64,000 bases of DNA, taken from positions 1-64,000 of the forward strand of contig CBFHPW010000007.1 of NCBI GenBank assembly GCA_965657945.1, read 5' to 3'. Positions 8,674-17,311 of this stretch are shown here, piece after piece. Numbering within the stretch: position 1 is the stretch's first letter; each line of letters starts with the position of its first letter. The notes below the pieces were generated by a model. The model ran no database searches and was not told the DNA's origin. It saw only the letters and a program-made list of their open reading frames with translations. This DNA is from CAJJDF01 sp965657945 (GTDB lineage Bacteria; Bacteroidota; Bacteroidia; Flavobacteriales_D; CAJJDF01). The translations under genes and the position numbers were made by a program.

Positions 8674-8733
8674 ATGTCAAAAAACATCTTCGTATGATTT
8701 TCTGCAGAAAGGAGCCCGATTAAATTGTGGCCT

Positions 8734-10227
8734 CTAAATCCAATCTCTTTGGTTATTCTCCGTCTCCAACACCAATAACTCCTGAATGGTTAGCGCATCT
8801 TTTAGACTTAAACATCGTAATTTTATTACCCCACTAGCCGTTTGTAGTTTCAATGTGGCGACTCCCCTTTTCTTTTGAAGGATAGATTGCACCAGCTTGA
8901 TATTCTGTGTTTTATAATACTCAATAAATGTTGTGACCGTACTAATCTTGCCGTCTCCCACAACTAATTTTCCTTCCTGAAAATTAAAATAAGTCTTTTT
9001 GTACTTCAATAAAACCAAGTAAACCGAGAAAGGGAACATAACTGAGTTTATCATTACGAATTGTATCAAAGAGAATGAATTGAAGTAACACACTAAATTA
9101 ACCAAAATGGCAAAAATGGCTGACTTCACAAACATCTGAAACAGATAATAAGAATTTGGAGTAAAGTGACGAGAATTTGAATTCACATCATAACCAAAAA
9201 ACAGTTTTGTCAAGTCATTTTGAAACTGCTCTTTCACTCCCACTAACTCTACCCGTTTCATTTTCTTGATCTTACCACTTCCAGCTTGCTTAATATGGAT
9301 AGTTCCAATTCCCAAAGCTTTTTTTACAGGATTAGTTACCGAAATAGCGTATTGAATTTTTTGAATTTTAAGTACATCTTGTCGCCTAGTAAATAAGCCC
9401 TCGCTTACTTGAATTCCATCGTTTTTATACACCACTTTTTGATCAAAATGCCTGAAAAATACCCTGAGAAAAGAGACTATTACGGAAATAACCACTCCCA
9501 CAATTAACAAAAGAAATAAGGCCAGTAAACTATCAGTAATTTCCTCCTTATTCACAACTATGAATCGAATCAATTCGTCAGCAAAGTTCCATTCCTCTAC
9601 AATATCTGCTAGCTGATAGCCAAAGGAAAATGTTAAGGCCAAAATCCAGAAGAAACTCCTTAGATGATTTTCAGAAAAGCTTACTTTCAACAACTCTAAC
9701 ACACTCAAAGAATAGATCAATCGGGAGGAGTCTGTCGATTCCTCAATCGAAACCTGTTCTGACTCTTCTGGAGCTGTTTGTAATTGTCGTTTTAAAGCTT
9801 CAGCTACCTCTCTAGAAACTGCTTTGATAGAAACTTCAACATCTTTCGCTCCAGCAGTTTGAATCTCAACTTGAGTTACATTGATAAGTTGATGCACAAT
9901 ATTTTGTTTAAAATTAACAGACTGAATCCTCTCAATTGGGACGGTTGTTTTCTTTTTAAAAATCATTCCTTTGTTCAAAATGAATTGATCCCCCTCTATT
10001 TTAAATTTGAAATAAACAAACTGAACAATAGCAACAATCAGCAGCAAAAAAACCAAACTACCAACTACCAACAAAAGGTAACTCATTTTGTCTTCAATAT
10101 TTTTTGAAAAAAGGATGGGAATAAAAACCCAAAAAGATTTCACCAATTTATACAAAAGCACACCGTAATTAATCAGTATTCCTTTAGGCGATTGCCTGCT
10201 GAACTCTTGGAATAAAAACTTACTCAT
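8734..10227 (-). CDS. PH-domain membrane protein (YdbT-like, bPH2)
   Basis: A 497-residue membrane protein of the DUF304/bPH2 type, related to Bacillus YdbT. Three PH-like repeats are recognisable from the recurring pattern 'G.. .....VP..RIQSV' : FKKKTTVPIERIQSVNFKQNI, then TRRQDVLKIQKIQYAISV, then a third around EYYKTQNIKLVQSILQKKRGV. Hydrophobic pairs precede each repeat (about 30-75, 190-255, 360-405). Its start overlaps the stop of the shorter PH protein upstream by 8 bases, so the two are coupled and probably form one complex. The substrate or role is unknown; Bacillus relatives affect resistance to amylocyclicin-like peptides. Confidence 0.82.
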   Translation of the reverse strand: MSKFLFQEFSRQSPKGILINYGVLLYKLVKSFWVFIPILFSKNIEDKMSYLLLVVGSLVFLLLIVAIVQFVYFKFKIEGDQFILNKGMIFKKKTTVPIERIQSVNFKQNIVHQLINVTQVEIQTAGAKDVEVSIKAVSREVAEALKRQLQTAPEESEQVSIEESTDSSRLIYSLSVLELLKVSFSENHLRSFFWILALTFSFGYQLADIVEEWNFADELIRFIVVNKEEITDSLLALFLLLIVGVVISVIVSFLRVFFRHFDQKVVYKNDGIQVSEGLFTRRQDVLKIQKIQYAISVTNPVKKALGIGTIHIKQAGSGKIKKMKRVELVGVKEQFQNDLTKLFFGYDVNSNSRHFTPNSYYLFQMFVKSAIFAILVNLVCYFNSFSLIQFVMINSVMFPFSVYLVLLKYKKTYFNFQEGKLVVGDGKISTVTTFIEYYKTQNIKLVQSILQKKRGVATLKLQTASGVIKLRCLSLKDALTIQELLVLETENNQRDWI

Positions 10228-10714
10228 CCTTGATGAAATTTGAAATAAAAGACTTAGTTTCTTGCGCTTTATTTAACTCTAAACCACTAATTTTCAAATC
10301 TCTGCCACTATCTCCAGCAGTATAAATACTCAACGTGGCAATTTTAAAAAACCTCTCAAACGGACCTTCGTCAATCTCAATGTGTTGGATTCTAGCAAAT
10401 GGCACAACCGTTTCCTTTTGAAACAAAATACCTTCTTGATAGGAAACATTCTTTTCAGCTATCTTGAATTTTTTTCTTTTAAAATAAGCTTTGGCAAAAA
10501 AAAGTAATACCAGAGCTAACAACACAGTTCCAAGATAAATCAGTGACAACTCTATGAGGGTAAACTTTATGTGAGGCTGAACATAATAATAAACAGAACC
10601 GGCAGAAGCCAAAACCACAATAAAAATCATTCTTTTCACAACCATCAATTTTAATAAATTCCGATGCATTGAATTGTACGTGTTATTTTCCATGTAAGGT
10701 AAATTGTGAACCAA
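10220..10714 (-). CDS. PH-domain membrane protein (YdbS-like)
   Basis: A 164-residue protein with two membrane segments (about 30-50 and 55-75) followed by one bPH2 domain (SYQEGILFQKETVVPFARIQHIEIDEGPFER ... STAGDSGRDLKISGL type pattern). It is the short partner of the three-repeat protein downstream, an arrangement seen for YdbS/YdbT. Function beyond membrane association is not known. Confidence 0.8.
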   Translation of the reverse strand: MVHNLPYMENNTYNSMHRNLLKLMVVKRMIFIVVLASAGSVYYYVQPHIKFTLIELSLIYLGTVLLALVLLFFAKAYFKRKKFKIAEKNVSYQEGILFQKETVVPFARIQHIEIDEGPFERFFKIATLSIYTAGDSGRDLKISGLELNKAQETKSFISNFIKDE

Positions 10715-10763
10715 CCAAATATAAGAAATAATAAGAGATTGAATAGACCGATTAAAATTGCTT

Positions 10764-10793
10764 TTGTATTGGTGTTGAATTATCGTAACTTTA
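10764..10793 (+). promoter_or_regulatory. Promoter for the BFN gene
   Basis: TTG at 10764-10766, 19 bases, then TAACTTTA at 10786-10793, seven of eight bases of TAnnTTTG. The start codon lies 36 bases further on. Confidence 0.55.
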
Positions 10794-10829
10794 CCAACTT
10801 AAATCGGCAAATACTTAGCTGAAAAGTCA

Positions 10830-11438
10830 ATGAAAAAAGTAGAACTTGAAATAGCGGGGTTATCCTACAGCCATACTCAGAGTGGAGCCTACGCACTTGT
10901 TTTTAATGAAGCGGAGGGTAACCGAAGACTTCCGATAATTATTGGCGGAACTGAAGCGCAGGCAATAGCGATTGAACTAGAGGGAATGACTCCGAGCAGA
11001 CCACTTACTCATGATTTGTTCAAATCTTTTGCCGAGGAGTTTGAATTTACGGTTCAAGAAGTGCTCATATACAATCTGATTGAGGGAATTTTCTTTTCTA
11101 AATTAATCTGTAGGAACAAAGAGGGTAATTTAATCGAAATCGATTCTCGAACCTCAGATGCTGTAGCTATCGCTGTCCGGTTTGCTTGCCCAATATTTAC
11201 GTATGAGTTTATTTTGAGTTCGGCTGGTATTGTATTAGATGATGACGGAGAAGAACAAAGCTTAAGCGATTCATCAGGTGATGGTTCCTCAGAATCTGTG
11301 CCAATCGAAATTGAGGAATCGGAGAGTACTCCACAGAAATCGATTGAAGAACTAGAACAAGAATTGAATGAAGCGATTGAGGCGGAAGATTACGAAAAAG
11401 CGTCTCAACTACGAGACCAAATTAACAGTAGAAACTAA
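10830..11438 (+). CDS. Bifunctional nuclease family protein (BFN, DUF151) with UVR motif
   Basis: The first ~140 residues are a BFN/DUF151 domain (LPIIIGGTEAQAIAIELEGM, RPLTHDLFKSFAEEF, EIDSRTSDAVAIAVRF), a fold tied to DNase/RNase activity in plant relatives. An acidic, serine-rich linker follows, then a C-terminal UVR motif (about 170-200: LEQELNEAIEAEDYEKASQLRD), as found in UvrB, UvrC and ClpC where it mediates protein contacts. This BFN-UVR order is common in Bacteroidota. Nuclease activity in bacteria is inferred from family, not shown. Confidence 0.88.
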   Translation: MKKVELEIAGLSYSHTQSGAYALVFNEAEGNRRLPIIIGGTEAQAIAIELEGMTPSRPLTHDLFKSFAEEFEFTVQEVLIYNLIEGIFFSKLICRNKEGNLIEIDSRTSDAVAIAVRFACPIFTYEFILSSAGIVLDDDGEEQSLSDSSGDGSSESVPIEIEESESTPQKSIEELEQELNEAIEAEDYEKASQLRDQINSRN

Positions 11439-11458
11439 CCCCACATTAATTTAATTTC

Positions 11459-13285
11459 ATGAGAAAATTGATTCGATATTCAGCGCTCATCTATTCGTTT
11501 TTTCTTATTTTCTCATGCACAAAGCAGGAATCCACTATCGAACAACGAATAGTAAGAACTTGGAACTACGATGTGGAAAACAGCCTGGAACCCATAGACT
11601 CAGGTTCGTATATTAAGTTTGAAATCGACCTGACTGATGACCAAAAAAAGCACAGTTTTAAATGGGAAATAAATGGTCGTCAGGATATAGGTACATGGGA
11701 AATTGTCGATAGCAACGAACTTCTTCTGAGCTTTCCGCTTCAACGCATAGAAACCGACATTGATTCGATAGCTCAGAGTTATGATGAAGAGGGGAACACA
11801 ACGGTTTACTATTTCAAAGAAAAGGACAATGTAGCGACTCTGAAAGCCGGAAAGTTTCAAACAAAAGAAATACAACAACGCTACCTTATTAATGAGATTT
11901 CGAATGAAAAATTAACGTTGGTGTACGAAGGAACCGATGAACAACCGAACCTGGTCATCCTTCCGTTTGTATACAAATCCCGCGTAATTCCCACCAGCAT
12001 TTCTTTTTACTCGGTAACGAGAGGATTATTGGGAATTGCCGCTTTGATATTCATTACCTTTTTGTTCAGCTCGAATAAAAGAGCGATAAATTGGAGCCTA
12101 GTTGGAAAAGGTTTGGGACTCCAATTGGTGCTTGCTTTAGCTGTACTCTATATTCCTTTTGTCGCCTCATTCTTTGATGCCCTGAGTGCAGGATTTATGA
12201 GGATCATTGGATTTACAGATGCAGGAGCAAATTTTGTTTTTGGTCAATTTGGAACAGGCGAAATTCAAGGTCCACTCCAGAACTTTGCTTTTAAAATACT
12301 GCCTACCATCATATTCTTCTCAGCTCTTATGAGTATGTTATATTACCTGGGCATTCTTCAGAAAGTTGTGTATGTATTCGCTTGGTTAATGCGAAGATTT
12401 ATGAAATTATCTGGAGCAGAAAGTTTAGCCGCTGCAGGAAATATCTTTCTAGGACAAACGGAAGCTCCTTTTTTAGTAAGGCCCTATCTCGAAAAAATGA
12501 CCAAATCTGAGTTGATGTGCTTAATGACCGGAGGAATGGCAACCATTGCCGGAGGAGTGCTGGCTGCCTACATTAGTTTTCTGGGTGGTGATGATCCTGA
12601 ACAAAGTTTATTCTTTGCAAAACATTTACTCACCGCTTCCATTATGTCTGCTCCCGCAGCAGTAGTTGCCGCAAAAATATTAGTACCCGAAACAGAAGAA
12701 TTCAACAAAGAGATGAGAATTCCGAAAGAAAAAATCGGTTCAAATATTCTCGAAGCCATTACCAATGGATCTACTGATGGGTTAAAATTGGCGGTAAATG
12801 TGGGAGTTATGTTGCTTGTGTTTACAGCTATTGTGTACATGGCCAACTACATGCTTTCATCAATTGGAGCTGTTACAGGACTTAACGAAATCATCGTAGA
12901 AAACACAAATTATTCGGAATTGTCATTTCAATTTATACTGGGTTACTTATTTGCTCCTATTGCTGGGCTAATGGGAATCGACAATTGGGGTGATATGGTT
13001 CTTACCGGCCAACTGCTAGGAGAAAAAACTATACTCAATGAATTTTATGCTTACGCCACTTTTGGGAATATTAAATCTCAATTTGCCTCCGAAAAAGCGG
13101 TAGTAATGAGTACTTACATGCTTTGTGGCTTTGCTAATTTTGCTTCTATCGGAATCCAGATTGGAGGAATTGGTGCCTTAATTCCTACAAGAAAAGGTCT
13201 GCTTTCTAAGCTGGGTGTAAAAGCTTTGATTGGTGGAACGGTAGCTAGTTTACTCACCGCAGTTGTGGTAGGAATGTTCTTGTAA
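11459..13285 (+). CDS. CNT-family nucleoside transporter with N-terminal lipoprotein-like domain
   Basis: Residues from about 180 on are a concentrative nucleoside transporter: gate and core helices with LQNFAFKILPTIIFFSALMS, GQTEAPFLVRPYL, MTGGMATIAGGVLAAY, GTIxS-like KILVPETEEF and GYLFAPIAGLMGI, ending GGIGALIPTRKGLLSKLGVKAL. Such proteins import nucleosides with Na+ or H+. Unlike the usual ~400-residue CNT, this one starts with a signal ending IFSC (Cys20), then ~150 soluble residues with repeated W/G-T-W strands (GTWEIVDSNELLLSF) that look lipocalin-like. If the signal is cleaved as in lipoproteins, the head would be extracytoplasmic. Continuous frame, no indel seen. Confidence 0.88.
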   Translation: MRKLIRYSALIYSFFLIFSCTKQESTIEQRIVRTWNYDVENSLEPIDSGSYIKFEIDLTDDQKKHSFKWEINGRQDIGTWEIVDSNELLLSFPLQRIETDIDSIAQSYDEEGNTTVYYFKEKDNVATLKAGKFQTKEIQQRYLINEISNEKLTLVYEGTDEQPNLVILPFVYKSRVIPTSISFYSVTRGLLGIAALIFITFLFSSNKRAINWSLVGKGLGLQLVLALAVLYIPFVASFFDALSAGFMRIIGFTDAGANFVFGQFGTGEIQGPLQNFAFKILPTIIFFSALMSMLYYLGILQKVVYVFAWLMRRFMKLSGAESLAAAGNIFLGQTEAPFLVRPYLEKMTKSELMCLMTGGMATIAGGVLAAYISFLGGDDPEQSLFFAKHLLTASIMSAPAAVVAAKILVPETEEFNKEMRIPKEKIGSNILEAITNGSTDGLKLAVNVGVMLLVFTAIVYMANYMLSSIGAVTGLNEIIVENTNYSELSFQFILGYLFAPIAGLMGIDNWGDMVLTGQLLGEKTILNEFYAYATFGNIKSQFASEKAVVMSTYMLCGFANFASIGIQIGGIGALIPTRKGLLSKLGVKALIGGTVASLLTAVVVGMFL

Positions 13286-13383
13286 ATTTCCCCAAAGTAT
13301 CTCTTTTCGGATAATAAATACCTTACAAACACCTCATTTCATTGTTTTTTTTTAGAAATTAGAAGTTCTAATCAAATAAAATT

Positions 13384-15945
13384 ATGAAATTACTATTTAC
13401 TTCTGTCCTTTCAGTCCTTATGGTTGTTGGGACAACGAGCAATTCTCATGCTCAACTTTTCAAAAAAAAGAAAAAAGTGGAAACGAAAAAATCTGCTGAA
13501 AAACCAAAATCTACTTTTAAATCCATTAAAAGTGTGACAAAAAATTGTGAAAAGTCAGACGGACTTTTTCCGATGTACCGCGACACAAATTCAGGAAAAA
13601 TATATGTAGAAATTAGCGAAGATAAATTGGGCGAAGAGTTCATCTATTTTAGTTATGTAGAAAACGGTTTGATGGATGTAGGAGCATTTAAAGGGTCTTA
13701 CAGAGGTTCAAAAATTTTCAAAATCAATAAGTTTTATGGAAATATTGAGTTTCAGTTGGAAAACACCAATTACTATTTTGATCCAAAAAATGAGATTAGT
13801 AAATCGGCTGAAACAAACATTAATAAACCAATCATCATATCTGAGAAAATAGTAGGAAAAACAGGAGATAATTTCTTAATTGATGCATCTTCTTTGTTTA
13901 TGAAAGAAAATTTTGCAAAAATAAAACCAAAATATCGGCCAGGCTATAGAGGTGCCAAACTAGGGATGCTGAGCAAAACAAAAACAAAAGTGCTGAAAAT
14001 TAAAAACTACCCAAACAACACGGATGTGAGAACGATGTATGTGTTTGACAACGGTAGCGGATATTCAAAAGAAATGACGAGTAGTCAAAGTGTGTCGATT
14101 ACTTACCACCACAGTATTTTGGAAATGCCTAAAAATGATTTTAAACCAAGAAAGGATGACCCAAGACTGGGGTATTTCATGACACAAGTAACGGACCAAA
14201 CATCGGCATCGGTGACGCCATACCGAGATATGATTCACAGATGGAACTTGGTAAAAAAAGATCCAGAAGCTAAGTTATCTGAACCCATAGAGCCGATAAC
14301 TTGGTGGATTGAAAACACCACCCCGAAAGAACTAAGACCCATCATAAAAGAAGGAGTTGAAAAATGGAACATCGCATTCGAAAAAGCTGGTTTCAAAAAT
14401 GCTGTGGTTGTAAAAATACAGCCAGACACTGCCGATTGGGATGCCGGAGACATTCGCTACAATGTATTGAGATGGACTTCAACGCCCAAACCCCCTTTTG
14501 GTGGATACGGACCGAGTTTTGTGAACCCAAGAACGGGAGAAATTTTGGGGGCTGATATCATGTTGGAATACGTTTATGTATTGGGGAGAATACGATCGGC
14601 AGAACTATTTGAAAAAGCTGGATTAGACTTTTTTCATTTAGAGGAAAGTGGAGCAAATCACGATTCGCATTCGTGTAGCGTTGGGTCCATGATGCAGGAA
14701 GATGTATTCTTCGGAAATACGGCTATTACTTTAACGGATTTAACAGGAATCGAAAAAGACAAATTTTTGAGAGAATCAATCCAGAGATTGGTGTTACACG
14801 AAGTAGGACACACTTTAGGGCTGAACCACAACATGAAAGGTAGTTCAATTCAATCTATGGAAGACCTGAAGAATCAAGAAAAAATGGACAAAGAAGGAAT
14901 GTGTAACTCTGTGATGGAATACCCTTCTATCAATTTTGCTTTGAACAAAGAAGACCAAACTTATTACTACGATGATAAGCCAGGATTATATGATCATTGG
15001 GTAATTGAGTATGGATATTCTGCCGCTTTAGAAGACGAAGAGGCAGAACAAGAAAGGCTAGATAAGCTACTAGCTCGATCTACAGATCCAAAACTAGTAT
15101 TTGGGAACGATGCGGACGACATGAGGTCTCCAGGTAAAGGAATTGATCCTCTCGTAAATATTTACGATTTGTCGGATGATCCAGTTGGATATGCAAAAGA
15201 AAGAATAGAACTGATAGAAACTAAATTGATGCCTCAGTTGATGAAAAAGTATTCCAAAGACAACCAGTCTTACATGGAACTAAGAAATGCTTACTTGTCG
15301 CTCAGCGGTCAAAAAGCAATTCAATTAAACATCATGACACGGCAAATTGGAGGCGTTTATGTAAATAGAGCGTTTGTAGGTCAAGAAACTACTTCGGCTC
15401 CCCTAACTCCAGTTCCTTACAAAACTCAAAAGGCCGCAATGGATGCGTTGACAAAACACGCTTTTGCACCGGCAGTATTTGAAGTAGATGAAACTCTTAT
15501 CCAACATTTACAGCAACAGCGAAGAGGATTCAATCACCGAGGAAGCGGTGAAGACCCTAAAATTTTAGATAGAAATTTATCTGTACAAGCAGGGTTGTTT
15601 GCTCATTTGTTACACCCAAATGTATTAAAACGAATCTCCAACACAGAACTGTACGGAAATGAATACTCTTTGGAAGAGTACTTAGGAGACTTAACTGATG
15701 CTATTTTTAAGGCCGATAGATTCAAACCTGTTTCAAGTTCTAGACAAAATCTTCAACTATTATATACCAAGTCTCTGATTGGATATTTAGGAAACAAGAA
15801 AGCATTGTACAACACAAAGTCTCAAGTTTTGGGTCAATTGAATCAAATCTTGATAATTTCAAAAGAAAGGTCTTCTGATTCGGCAACAAAATCGCATAAA
15901 ATGCATTTGAAACTGATGATAGAAAAAGCACTCGAAGCCAAGTAA
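13384..15945 (+). CDS. Zinc-dependent metalloprotease (DUF5117/DUF4953 type), secreted
   Basis: 853 residues with an N-terminal signal peptide ending NSHAQ. The metzincin-type zinc site HEVGHTLGLNHN (HExxHxxGxxH, near residue 472) is intact, with a later methionine-turn candidate in CNSVMEYPSINF. The N-terminal half (about 50-300) matches the Bacteroidota DUF5118/5117 arrangement preceding the catalytic domain (RWTSTPKPPFGGYGPSFVNPRTGEILGADI just before it). It likely acts in the periplasm or at the surface on peptides; its substrate is unknown. No T9SS tail is seen. A terminator follows at 15967. Confidence 0.88.
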   Translation: MKLLFTSVLSVLMVVGTTSNSHAQLFKKKKKVETKKSAEKPKSTFKSIKSVTKNCEKSDGLFPMYRDTNSGKIYVEISEDKLGEEFIYFSYVENGLMDVGAFKGSYRGSKIFKINKFYGNIEFQLENTNYYFDPKNEISKSAETNINKPIIISEKIVGKTGDNFLIDASSLFMKENFAKIKPKYRPGYRGAKLGMLSKTKTKVLKIKNYPNNTDVRTMYVFDNGSGYSKEMTSSQSVSITYHHSILEMPKNDFKPRKDDPRLGYFMTQVTDQTSASVTPYRDMIHRWNLVKKDPEAKLSEPIEPITWWIENTTPKELRPIIKEGVEKWNIAFEKAGFKNAVVVKIQPDTADWDAGDIRYNVLRWTSTPKPPFGGYGPSFVNPRTGEILGADIMLEYVYVLGRIRSAELFEKAGLDFFHLEESGANHDSHSCSVGSMMQEDVFFGNTAITLTDLTGIEKDKFLRESIQRLVLHEVGHTLGLNHNMKGSSIQSMEDLKNQEKMDKEGMCNSVMEYPSINFALNKEDQTYYYDDKPGLYDHWVIEYGYSAALEDEEAEQERLDKLLARSTDPKLVFGNDADDMRSPGKGIDPLVNIYDLSDDPVGYAKERIELIETKLMPQLMKKYSKDNQSYMELRNAYLSLSGQKAIQLNIMTRQIGGVYVNRAFVGQETTSAPLTPVPYKTQKAAMDALTKHAFAPAVFEVDETLIQHLQQQRRGFNHRGSGEDPKILDRNLSVQAGLFAHLLHPNVLKRISNTELYGNEYSLEEYLGDLTDAIFKADRFKPVSSSRQNLQLLYTKSLIGYLGNKKALYNTKSQVLGQLNQILIISKERSSDSATKSHKMHLKLMIEKALEAK

Positions 15946-15966
15946 AACATAGGGAAATCCAATTGT

Positions 15967-16003
15967 AAAATCTGCACTTAAAAATAAGTGCAGATTTTTT
16001 TTT
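15967..16003 (+). terminator. Terminator after the metalloprotease
   Basis: A 13-base-pair stem (AAATCTGCACTTA with TAAGTGCAGATTT), AAAA loop, and a run of nine T. It isolates the tRNA promoter that follows. Confidence 0.88.
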
Positions 16004-16011
16004 AAATTCTT

Positions 16012-16041
16012 TTGTTGAAATGAAAACTTATTCTACTTTTG
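16012..16041 (+). promoter_or_regulatory. Consensus promoter of tRNA-Ser
   Basis: TTG (16012-16014), a 19-base spacer and TACTTTTG (16034-16041), a full match to the Bacteroidota sigma consensus TTG-N(17-23)-TAnnTTTG. The mature tRNA begins only 4 bases later, so the 5' leader must be nearly absent. Confidence 0.75.
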
Positions 16042-16045
16042 CAGT

Positions 16046-16130
16046 GGAGATGTGGCAGAGTGGTCGAATGCGGCAGTCTTGAAAACTGTTGTGCGGCAAC
16101 GTACCGGGGGTTCGAATCCCTCCATCTCCG
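16046..16130 (+). tRNA. tRNA-Ser (anticodon TGA)
   Basis: Acceptor strands GGAGATG (16046-16052) and CATCTCC (16123-16129) pair perfectly, with G as discriminator. The anticodon loop CTTGAAA carries TGA, reading UCA serine codons. The long variable arm (class II tRNA) and the T-loop GGTTCGAATCC are plain. The 3' CCA is not encoded and must be added. Confidence 0.96.
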
Positions 16131-16138
16131 CTCAGAGC

Positions 16139-16176
16139 AAAGCTCAATCCCGAATCATCGGGATTGAGCTTTTTTT
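16139..16176 (+). terminator. Terminator after tRNA-Ser
   Basis: A perfect 15-base-pair stem (16139-16153 with 16158-16172) around ATCA, running into a T tract. It ends a single-tRNA transcript. Confidence 0.9.
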
Positions 16177-16405
16177 GTTGGTATGAATGTCGAGAATATC
16201 AATGGATGTCAATTAATAAAAAAACAAAAGCTACCCTATAAGTTTTAGGCTGTTTACTATTGTAAATAGTTAAATTAATCTAGCACAGTCCGATAAATAT
16301 TACTTTTAAAACTAAAAAAAAGGTCTTTAAACAAAAATATTAACCTCGATTAACACAAAGTATAGAACACATCACTACTTTTAACCAAATTTAAAACAAA
16401 AACAA

Positions 16406-17053
16406 ATGAAAAAATTTATTATCCCAGCCTTATTAATGGCTACAATGATGACATCTTGTGGAAGCGATGCGGTAGAAGCAACCGATGCACAAGAAATAAA
16501 AGAAACTGCGATTACTGCTACCTACTCCACTTTAGGCGATCATAACCACGTAGATTGGCAAGCATGGCACTTAGGAAAAACTGGAGAAAGATCTGGATCT
16601 GTAATGCTTAAAGATGCTGAAGTTTCAGTGAACGAAGGTGTTTTAGCAGGAGGAAAATTCGTATTAGACATAGCAGGTTTGTCGGTAACCAATTTTGGAG
16701 AAGATACTGTTCAAAACGAAAAATTGAGAGGACACTTAACAAGCGGAGACTTCTTTTTGACTGATTCTTTCCCAACTGCTACGTTCGAAATTACAAGTGT
16801 TGACACAATTTCTGGTGAATTCAATTCAACAATTAGTGGAAACCTGACTATTAAAGGTATTTCTAAAAACATTACCTTCAATGGAAATGTTGAAATTGCT
16901 GAAAATGCTGTGACGATTTCTTCTGAAACTTTTGAAATAAACAGACAAGACTGGGGATTAACCTACAATACTGAAGGAGCTGAAGGAGTTATTGCTGACT
17001 ATGCAATCATGAATGAAATTGCCTTTACCATTCACGCGAATATGACTAAATAA
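16406..17053 (+). CDS. YceI family lipoprotein
   Basis: A 215-residue YceI-like protein, a lipocalin-type barrel family that binds isoprenoid or amide lipids. The signal MKKFIIPALLMATMMTSC ends in a lipobox with Cys18, so it should be lipid-anchored. Family blocks: HVDWQAWHLGKTGERSGSV, NEKLRGHLTSGDFFLTDSFPTATFEI, and ISGNLTIKGISKNITF. The bound lipid is not predictable here. It is flanked by terminators and appears to be a single-gene unit. Confidence 0.92.
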   Translation: MKKFIIPALLMATMMTSCGSDAVEATDAQEIKETAITATYSTLGDHNHVDWQAWHLGKTGERSGSVMLKDAEVSVNEGVLAGGKFVLDIAGLSVTNFGEDTVQNEKLRGHLTSGDFFLTDSFPTATFEITSVDTISGEFNSTISGNLTIKGISKNITFNGNVEIAENAVTISSETFEINRQDWGLTYNTEGAEGVIADYAIMNEIAFTIHANMTK

Positions 17054-17108
17054 ATCAATCTGTTAGATAGGGTCCTATTAAAAGCCCAGATAACAAATAT
17101 TACATGAT

Positions 17109-17145
17109 AAAAAAGCTGAACAATAGGTTATTGTTCAGCTTTTTT
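17109..17145 (+). terminator. Terminator after the YceI gene
   Basis: AAAAAGCTGAACAATA pairs with TATTGTTCAGCTTTTT across a 3-base loop, a 16-base-pair stem with T tail. Confidence 0.9.
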
Positions 17146-17250
17146 AATTTACCTGCTTTCGTGCTTAAATCGTGACGGAGGGCGAATCCTTGCAACTTGG
17201 CGGTGGGTCAGTGCCCACCAATTTTTATTTCACACAGAGACAATTTTCGT
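17146..17250. other. Intergenic block with GC-rich hairpin
   Basis: Between the terminators of the YceI gene and the adhesin lies a locally GC-rich stretch (about 17170-17220). It includes a hairpin GGTGGG (17202-17207) / CCCACC (17214-17219) followed by AATTTTT. No reading frame is supported. It may be a second terminator or a remnant of an extragenic repeat. Confidence 0.4.
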
Positions 17251-17285
17251 AAAAAAAAACACCGTTAAAATAAATTAACGATGTT
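17251..17285 (-). terminator. Terminator of the giant adhesin gene
   Basis: On the minus strand AACATCGTTAA pairs with TTAACGGTGTT (one T-G wobble) and is followed by a run of T, 27 bases after the adhesin stop. Confidence 0.7.
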
Positions 17286-17311
17286 TTTTCATTTATTAAA
17301 CCCCCTAATTT

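Noticed and set aside
17251..17285. Possible CRISPR or riboswitch signal
   Set aside because: It is a simple hairpin with a T tail and no repeats or conserved aptamer pattern.
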